From CAVZLD01 sp963776055 (lineage in GTDB: Bacteria; Planctomycetota; Planctomycetia; Pirellulales; Pirellulaceae), in contig CAVZLD010000002.1 in the NCBI GenBank assembly GCA_963776055.1, positions 283,895-347,894 on the forward strand: 64,000 nucleotides of DNA, read 5' to 3'. Below the pieces are notes generated by a model, which worked only from the letters and a program-made list of their open reading frames with translations, was not told where the DNA came from and made no database searches. Each line of letters starts with the position of its first letter. The first letter of the stretch is position 1. Made by a program: the position numbers and the translations under genes. Below, in pieces: positions 58,177-64,000 of the stretch.

Positions 58177-59052
58177 ATGCCTTGGAACGGCCTGGAGCAC
58201 ATCGTCCGCGAGCGAGAGATGCTGGCGCCCCACACGTGGTTCCGGCTGGGCGGCGTGGCGGATTATTTCGCGGAGCCAACCAACCGGCAGGAGTTGGCAA
58301 AGCTGATTCAAGCATGTCGAAAAGCGGCCTGCCCGATCCGTTTATTGGGATCGGGTTCCCGCGTACTGGTTCCGGACGAGGGTGTGCGGGGGATGATCAT
58401 CCACCTGTCCGCTCCGGCCTTTGGAGAGATTCAGGTCGAAGACGGCAGCATCTGCGCCGGCGGAGGTGCTCGTCTGAGTCACGTGATCTCCACTGCGGTT
58501 CGCGAGGGCTTGGCGGGCCTGGAATCGCTCGTGGGAATTCCGGGAACGGTCGCCGGCGCGCTGCGCGGCAATGCCGACAGTCATGGCAACTCAATCGGTC
58601 AATGGACGCAGACGGCGACCTTGATGACGGCGGAGGGGGAAACCGTGCAACGCGAGCGTCCTGACCTACGGTTTTCCTACGGAGAAAGTAACCTCGACGA
58701 CCTGGTGATTCTCGAGGCACGGTTTGCCATGGAACCGGGGGATCCGGCGGAACTGACGCGTCGCATGCAGAAACTGTGGATCATGAAACGGGCCCATCAG
58801 CCTTCCGGTGAACTCGGGACCGGGCGGATCTTCAAGGACCCCCAGGGTATCAGTGCTGCGGAATTGATCGAGCAGGTCGGCATGAGCGGTCACGAGTTGG
58901 GCGGCGCACGGTTAGCCGAGGCTTCGGCCAATTTCATCGAAGTCGCACCCGGTGCGCGCAGCCAGGACGTGCGCGAATTGATTGAACTGATGCGCAACCG
59001 AGTCGCCTCCACGCTAGGAGTGACCTTAGAGACGGAACTCGAAATCTGGTAA
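58177..59052 (+). CDS. murB: UDP-N-acetylenolpyruvoylglucosamine reductase
   Basis: 291 residues: HTWFRLGGVADYF, LLGSGSRVLVPDEGV, GLESLVGIPGTVAGAL and FSYGESNL in the FAD/substrate domains, then GRIFKDPQG and a final GGARLAEASANFI ... TLETELEIW. It makes UDP-MurNAc for peptidoglycan. The central NADSHGN is less like the usual NAGAxGG, so activity should be checked. It is directly followed by the FtsQ-like gene (42 bases), as in a dcw cluster. Confidence 0.9.
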   Translation: MPWNGLEHIVREREMLAPHTWFRLGGVADYFAEPTNRQELAKLIQACRKAACPIRLLGSGSRVLVPDEGVRGMIIHLSAPAFGEIQVEDGSICAGGGARLSHVISTAVREGLAGLESLVGIPGTVAGALRGNADSHGNSIGQWTQTATLMTAEGETVQRERPDLRFSYGESNLDDLVILEARFAMEPGDPAELTRRMQKLWIMKRAHQPSGELGTGRIFKDPQGISAAELIEQVGMSGHELGGARLAEASANFIEVAPGARSQDVRELIELMRNRVASTLGVTLETELEIW

Positions 59053-59094
59053 TTCGGGGACTCATTCCCCGAACACGGCACAGGGAGGTGCCTC

Positions 59095-60039
59095 ATGTCT
59101 GCCGTCCAAAGGCTGTTTGCCGAATGCAAGAAGCTCCTGGCGCACCTGTTTCGCCCACTGGAGGGCAACGCCTGGCTGCTCGGATCGACGCTTACGATCT
59201 GCGCGGTTCTGGGTGTCAGCAGCTATCACCTCTGGCACCGTTACGGCGACACCGTCGTGACGCACCCACGATATCGGCTCAATCCCGAACACATGGTGGT
59301 CACACCCCAACCGCCTTGGATTCGCTCGGATGTGACGGCCAATGCTGTCACCCACGGACAACTCCGAGATGCGAACCTCCTGGATCGGGAACTCGTGCTC
59401 CAGGTCAAGCAGGCCTTCAGCATGCAGCCGTGGGTCAAGCGTGTCCGCCGAGTCAACAAGCAATACCCGTCGACGGTCGAAGTCGTAGTCGAGTATCGCC
59501 GCCCCTTGGCGATGGTCGAGGTGCCCGCGGGAATGTTCCCCGGGTACGATTACGAGGGTCTCTTGCCGGTAGACGAGGAGGGTTTCTTGCTGCCGGTCGA
59601 AATCGAAGAGCAGGAAGCGACCCAGTTCCCCAAGATCGCGGGCGTGGACACGTCACCCGCCGGCCCCCCGGGCAGCCCATGGGGAGACACGCGGGTCGCC
59701 CAAGCCGCGCAAATCGTAAACCTGCTCAAAGAAATCTGGGAACCACTCGAGCTGCGCCGCGTGATTGTCCCTCCGCGGCGTTCGTCCGTTGATTCTCCCG
59801 AAGAGGATCCGTTCCTGTTGATCACGAAACAGGGCAGGCAGTTCGCCTGGGGGAGCGCTCCGGGCGAAGAACGACGCGGCGAAAACCCGGCCGCTGTCAA
59901 AGTCACCGGATTAAAGAAGTACGCTCAGCAACACGGCTCGCTCGACCAAGTCGGTGCCGACGAACAAGCACAATGGATGGCCTTGCCCGTCACACGCTAT
60001 GCCGATCGAATCCGACCGGATCGGCTCGAATCACGCTAG
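59095..60039 (+). CDS. FtsQ-like single-pass membrane protein with POTRA-type domain
   Basis: 314 residues. One membrane helix (WLLGSTLTICAVLGVSSYHLW, about 28-48), then a POTRA-like segment (LLDRELVLQVKQAFSMQPWVKRVRRVNKQYPSTVEVVVEYRRPLAMVEV) and a longer mixed domain with DEEGFLLPV and ITKQGRQFAWG. This is the FtsQ/DivIB plan. It follows murB, as ftsQ does in other dcw clusters. A GGGAGG site precedes the ATG. Confidence 0.72.
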   Translation: MSAVQRLFAECKKLLAHLFRPLEGNAWLLGSTLTICAVLGVSSYHLWHRYGDTVVTHPRYRLNPEHMVVTPQPPWIRSDVTANAVTHGQLRDANLLDRELVLQVKQAFSMQPWVKRVRRVNKQYPSTVEVVVEYRRPLAMVEVPAGMFPGYDYEGLLPVDEEGFLLPVEIEEQEATQFPKIAGVDTSPAGPPGSPWGDTRVAQAAQIVNLLKEIWEPLELRRVIVPPRRSSVDSPEEDPFLLITKQGRQFAWGSAPGEERRGENPAAVKVTGLKKYAQQHGSLDQVGADEQAQWMALPVTRYADRIRPDRLESR

Positions 60040-60201
60040 TGCCCGTCGCACAGGCAGGTAGCGTTCGCGGCGACGGTTCTTTTGAGCACAAAGGGCGAAA
60101 AGACGCCACAGGGAAGTGCTACACGCTGCAAGGAGCAACTCCACGAACCCGGGCGTTGCGGGGGAGGACATTCCGTGAGGAATCGGCTTCGCCAGTGCCG
60201 C

Positions 60202-60426
60202 TCAACGAGGCGGCCGACGCACCGGACGACAATCGCGCTGCCCCCCGACCGGCGTTGTCGCCCCTGACAAGCCGTAGTCCGGCTGGACCTCCTCTCGCAG
60301 AACCGGCATTTCCGCTGGAGCTTCAATCCCCAAGCGTACGCCGCCGTTCGTCAACCGAACGACGGTGATCCGGATCTGATCCCCAACGAGAATGCGTTCC
60401 CCGACCTTGCGACTCAGCACGAGCAT
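60202..60426 (-). CDS. csrA: Carbon storage regulator CsrA
   Basis: 74 residues starting MLVLSRKVGERILVGDQIRITVV, then RLGIEAPAEMPVLREEV: the full CsrA core. The protein binds GGA motifs in mRNA leaders and controls translation. A tail of about 20 residues, rich in Arg and Pro, extends beyond the usual end. AGGGGA precedes the ATG. Confidence 0.93.
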   Translation of the reverse strand: MLVLSRKVGERILVGDQIRITVVRLTNGGVRLGIEAPAEMPVLREEVQPDYGLSGATTPVGGQRDCRPVRRPPR

Positions 60427-60637
60427 GACTGGTCCCCTGCTGTTGCTGACGATCCCGTCCCGGCACCACCTGAACAGTCACGCGGTGTGCTTTCGTTTCC
60501 GCCCGTGAACTGCCGCAGGTGGTCAAACAGGTCACAGCGACGGCCGGTCCTGGCGTCGACGCAGCAGAATACCAGGAGGTCGACGGGGATGCAAGCAGTT
60601 CGAGAGAACGGGCGTTCCAGCGACAGGGACGGTCGAT

Positions 60638-61996
60638 TCAATCGAGCCGCTTGATGGCGATCTTGCGAAACTGCACCGGATCCGAGTGGCCAGCGAAGCC
60701 AAAATGCCCTCGCAGACGATCTTTCCCCGGATGGGGATGGCCACCCATAAAATCATCCACTTCCGCCAGATCGGCATCCAAGATCGTGTAACCATTCAAT
60801 TCCACGCGGATCCGCGAGCCGACGACGGTTACTTCCTGGAAGTTCCATTCGCCGGTCGGCCGCAGATACCCTCGCGCCGCGGCCACCATCCCATACGCCG
60901 AGCCATGGTACTGGCGGGCATCGAGTTGCGCGTACTTGGGATGCTCGGAATCCAGCACCTGTAATTCACACATGCCCACATACGCGGTGTCGCCTTGCCC
61001 CGGATAGCGAATCGCCAGTCCGTTGTTCCCGCCCGGAGGCACTTGGAATTCGAGTCGCGCCACGAAATCCCCAAATTCCTCTTCCGTATAGATTGTTCCG
61101 CCGCGTCCCGGCTTGCAAACGAGGGCGCCATGGCGGACTTCGTATTCCTCCACCGGCCCCAACCAGCCCTGAAACGTCTCGCCATCGAACACCGAGACAA
61201 ACCCGTCGGCGTTATGCTTCCGCAGTTCCTGCAACGCCTCATCCCAAGGAATCTCACGAACGAACAAGTTCCGCCAGCGAATTTCGCCTCCATGCGTTTG
61301 CAGTTGAATCGGTCCCCGACGATCGAGTGGACGTTTGCGATCCCAATAGTTTTCCATTTCGGCATGATCGACGACGAGTTGTCCATTCAATTCGACGGTC
61401 GTGCGTGCCCCCAGCTGGCGAATGTGGAATCGATTCCACTCGCCAAACGGCCGATCCGCGAGAACGAGCGGATCCTTACCGGCGGCTCCGGGCGAATTAT
61501 TCCACAAACCTCCGGAGCCCTTGTCGGCTCCGATGTTCCATTTGCCACCCTCTTCGGTGAAATCCCAGATCTGAATCTGGGGCGTGGCGCGCAGATAGAT
61601 CCCACTGTCGGCTCGGGCGACCGTACGATAATCCACCCACAATTCGATGTTTTCAAAATCGCGATCGGTCGTCAGGTAAACGCCTTGACCGTCGTTGACC
61701 AATTCCCCATCGTCAACGGACCAGTGTTGTTGGGCATTCGCGGTATCGGCGGCCTTGCGTTCGGCCCGTTGTTCGGCCGACATCGCGGCCCATTTCGCGG
61801 GCGAGACATCGCCTCGGCCGTGCCACCCCGCAAGGTCTTTTCCGTTGAACAGCAATTCCGCGTCCGGCCGCGGCGGATCGATTTCCTGCGCCGGCAGTTG
61901 GCAACTGTTTCCCAGAAGGAGCAGAACGGCGGTCGCCACCCCGGCGACGGCGACGGTCAGCGGACGGATAGAGATTGGCGGACGAGCAGAGTTCAT
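60638..61996 (-). CDS. Secreted protein with two DUF1080 (3-keto-disaccharide hydrolase-like) domains
   Basis: 452 residues starting MNSARPPISI: signal peptide (LTVAVAGVATAVLLLLGNSCQLPAQ) with a possible lipobox-like GNSC, then two LamG-like beta-sandwich DUF1080 domains, each starting LFNGKDLAGWHG and VFDGETFQGWLG. Repeated motifs are GIYLRATPQIQIWD / GLAIRYPGQGD and HFGFAGHSDPVQFRKIAIKRLD. Family members cleave 3-keto-glycosides or bind sugars. It lies just beyond the rRNA terminator, on the same strand, separated from it by about 120 bases. Confidence 0.87.
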   Translation of the reverse strand: MNSARPPISIRPLTVAVAGVATAVLLLLGNSCQLPAQEIDPPRPDAELLFNGKDLAGWHGRGDVSPAKWAAMSAEQRAERKAADTANAQQHWSVDDGELVNDGQGVYLTTDRDFENIELWVDYRTVARADSGIYLRATPQIQIWDFTEEGGKWNIGADKGSGGLWNNSPGAAGKDPLVLADRPFGEWNRFHIRQLGARTTVELNGQLVVDHAEMENYWDRKRPLDRRGPIQLQTHGGEIRWRNLFVREIPWDEALQELRKHNADGFVSVFDGETFQGWLGPVEEYEVRHGALVCKPGRGGTIYTEEEFGDFVARLEFQVPPGGNNGLAIRYPGQGDTAYVGMCELQVLDSEHPKYAQLDARQYHGSAYGMVAAARGYLRPTGEWNFQEVTVVGSRIRVELNGYTILDADLAEVDDFMGGHPHPGKDRLRGHFGFAGHSDPVQFRKIAIKRLD

Positions 61997-62121
61997 CAGG
62001 TGGCTCCCAGTCGTTGGCGGACATTTCCTCGAGGGCTTCGGCGAACCGAAGGATGTTGAAGTGCTATTGTGCAGCGCGTCACGGGCGCGAATCAAGCGTG
62101 GCAACGCTGGGCGACAAAAAA

Positions 62122-62153
62122 AGCCCTCGCGGGAGACAAGCTCCCCGAGGGCT
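62122..62153 (-). terminator. Terminator of the rRNA unit
   Basis: A strong stem AGCCCTCG-C-GGGAG / CTCCC-CGAGGGCT with a 5-base loop (ACAAG), flanked by A-runs on the left and right of the + strand, so on the minus strand it ends in a run of seven T. It lies 10 bases after the 5S gene end. Confidence 0.9.
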
Positions 62154-62162
62154 TAAAAAAGA

Positions 62163-62270
62163 TCCGGCGATACCTACTTTCGCACTTGTGGCACTATCAT
62201 CGGCTCGCAGTGCTTAACTTCTGTGTTCGAGATGGGAACAGGTGTGGCCACTGCGATATGTTCACCGGAA
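62163..62270 (-). rRNA. rrf: 5S ribosomal RNA
   Basis: On the minus strand the sequence opens CCGGTGAACATATCGC and contains CCACACCTGTTCCCATCTCG and AACACAGAAGTTAAG, the conserved 5S loop B-C core, and closes with GTAGGTATCGCCGG, which pairs with the start. Ends are approximate to a few bases. Confidence 0.95.
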
Positions 62271-62359
62271 AAAGAGCGCCGAGCCTGTCGACTCGACGCC
62301 CTTCAATGGTTGGGTATTAGGTTCCTGAAGCCGGAAGGCTCCCCTAAGTCAAACGTTGA

Positions 62360-63334
<975 letters not shown>

Positions 63335-64000
63335 CACGCGAATCCACCTGTTTCCAGGCGGCGTGGACCATCTCTTTATCCGTTCGAAGCCAAGTCCCGC
63401 CAAATCTGTTCCAGCGAGGGACGTCGAATAGAGTTCATTTGCAGAGCGATCTGCACGATCTCCTTCAATCCCTCAAGTTCCAGATGGCGGTCTTGCTCCA
63501 TCAGCAGGATGATGCGTCGAAACTTACGGAAATCTGTGTTCTTCTTTGTCTTCAGCGGATGCTTCAAAAAGAAGTCACACACTTTCTGCAAGCCATCGAA
63601 CTTGCGAATTCGCAGGCAATCACGATCTTCGTGATTGGACCGGACCACTCCAGCACCGAAAAAGCGTTTCAGTGCCATGAGGATTTGCCGGTCACGCGAG
63701 TGCTGCACGACTACGAACTCAGGAAGAACCTGAAATCCGGTCGTCATGGACGGCTGGCGGTTGACGCTGACGTGGAAGCAACCTTCCGCGTCAACAAAAC
63801 CGACCACCCAGTCCGCACTGAGCTGCACATCAATCTCCTTTACGGATACCCAGCGTATGGCCTCTGAGGATCCTTCCTGCCAGAGCAGGAAGTTTCCTGC
63901 GGATTGCCCAATCTCGTTCATTATTACGCCGAAGACACGTCTTCGGAAACGTAGAACGAGCTCTCAGGGTGTTCCCGCAAACAGCTGGGTCTTGCCTTAT
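63335..64000 (-). mobile_element. Group I intron in 23S rRNA at L1931 (5' end outside the window)
   Basis: The 23S exon is continuous up to position 1932 (AGCGAAG), while the preceding exon sequence GGTCCTAAGGT is not found in the window, so an insertion follows 1931. The last intron base is G, as in group I introns. Conserved elements on the minus strand: P3 ACCCAGC (63984-63990) pairing with P3' GCTGGGT (63848-63854); P TTTGCGGGAA (about 63973-63982) pairing with Q CAATCCGCAG (about 63897-63907) as P4; R CTCAGAGGCCATACG (63854-63868); S AAGAGATGGTCC (63365-63376), whose ATGGTC pairs with GGCCAT in R as P7. P1, P2 and the 5' splice site lie to the right. The endonuclease ORF sits in the P8 region. 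Subtype not assigned. Confidence 0.92.
63376..63828 (-). CDS. LAGLIDADG homing endonuclease of the 23S intron
   Basis: 150 residues with one LAGLIDADG motif (WVVGFVDAEGCFHVSV), so it should act as a homodimer like I-CreI. GTG at 63828 is chosen: AAAGGAG lies 6 bases upstream, and the frame further up (to 63921) runs through the intron's Q, R and P3' elements, which must stay structural RNA. The stop codon abuts the S element. The enzyme would cut an intron-less 23S gene near 1931 and drive homing. The motif Asp (VDAEG) is present, so activity is possible. The helical C-terminal part (ELEGLKEIVQIALQMNSI) fits single-motif members. Confidence 0.9.
   Translation of the reverse strand: MQLSADWVVGFVDAEGCFHVSVNRQPSMTTGFQVLPEFVVVQHSRDRQILMALKRFFGAGVVRSNHEDRDCLRIRKFDGLQKVCDFFLKHPLKTKKNTDFRKFRRIILLMEQDRHLELEGLKEIVQIALQMNSIRRPSLEQIWRDLASNG

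Overview
The window is GC-rich bacterial DNA, most likely from a planctomycete, probably of the Pirellulales. The evidence is a prepilin-like DUF1559 protein, a giant secreted protein opening with an LESRVLL-type N-terminus and ending in dockerin-like repeats, a PEP-CTERM protein, a DUF1571 protein, a two-domain DUF1080 protein, a Ser/Thr kinase with a non-cytoplasmic half, scattered remnants of the dcw cluster and a 23S-5S unit.

Layout. 0-5 kb: the 3' end of a glycoside hydrolase, a small exported protein, a di-heme cytochrome c peroxidase, a PEP-CTERM protein and a MazG-like pyrophosphatase. 5-21 kb: a degenerate Rad50-like protein (+), a giant CotH-kinase surface protein and a VTC-domain polymerase (+), a membrane cytochrome c (-), then a two-gene unit (-) of a phosphoesterase-fold protein with lost metal ligands followed by an intact Rad50/YhaN-like ATPase with a central membrane hairpin. 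21-31 kb: UvrD/PcrA helicase, a TPR-like membrane protein, RluD-type pseudouridine synthase, a PIG-L deacetylase, IscA, IscS, a Nudix protein and QueA. 31-36 kb: mraZ with a four-box operator, rsmH, a small membrane protein, a molybdenum-carrier-like protein, DUF1571 and a metallo-beta-lactamase hydrolase. 37-45 kb: a lipoprotein, DUF1559, an FHA-GAF-histidine kinase, then the envelope run ompH-lpxC-lpxA-Gfo/Idh oxidoreductase. 45-55 kb: Ser/Thr kinase, POT transporter, a spermidine-synthase-like membrane protein and a REP-associated (RAYT) transposase flanked by short REP-like repeats. 55-62 kb: a small c-type cytochrome, aldose epimerase, CinA, murB, an FtsQ-like protein, csrA and a DUF1080 protein. 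62-64 kb: terminator, 5S and the 3' part of 23S rRNA on the minus strand. The 23S gene is interrupted after E. coli position 1931 by a group I intron carrying a LAGLIDADG endonuclease gene; the intron runs off the right edge.

Main points. (1) A Rad50/Mre11-like set in which one Rad50 paralogue and the Mre11-like partner have lost their catalytic motifs while the other Rad50 is intact. (2) A group I intron at L1931 whose P3, P4, P7, Q, R and S elements can be read by eye, with the endonuclease ORF placed between R and S. (3) A dispersed REP-like motif, GGGACAGGCCATG, in intergenic clusters and on both sides of a RAYT gene. (4) A textbook MraZ operator. (5) A CinA whose amidase domain has lost its catalytic residues.

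Caution: eleven single-base frameshifts split otherwise well-preserved genes between 3.9 and 40.7 kb, including housekeeping queA and pcrA, and none was seen after that. I read these genes through the shifts and suspect sequence or assembly errors. No tRNA, CRISPR array, 16S rRNA gene or replication origin was recognised.
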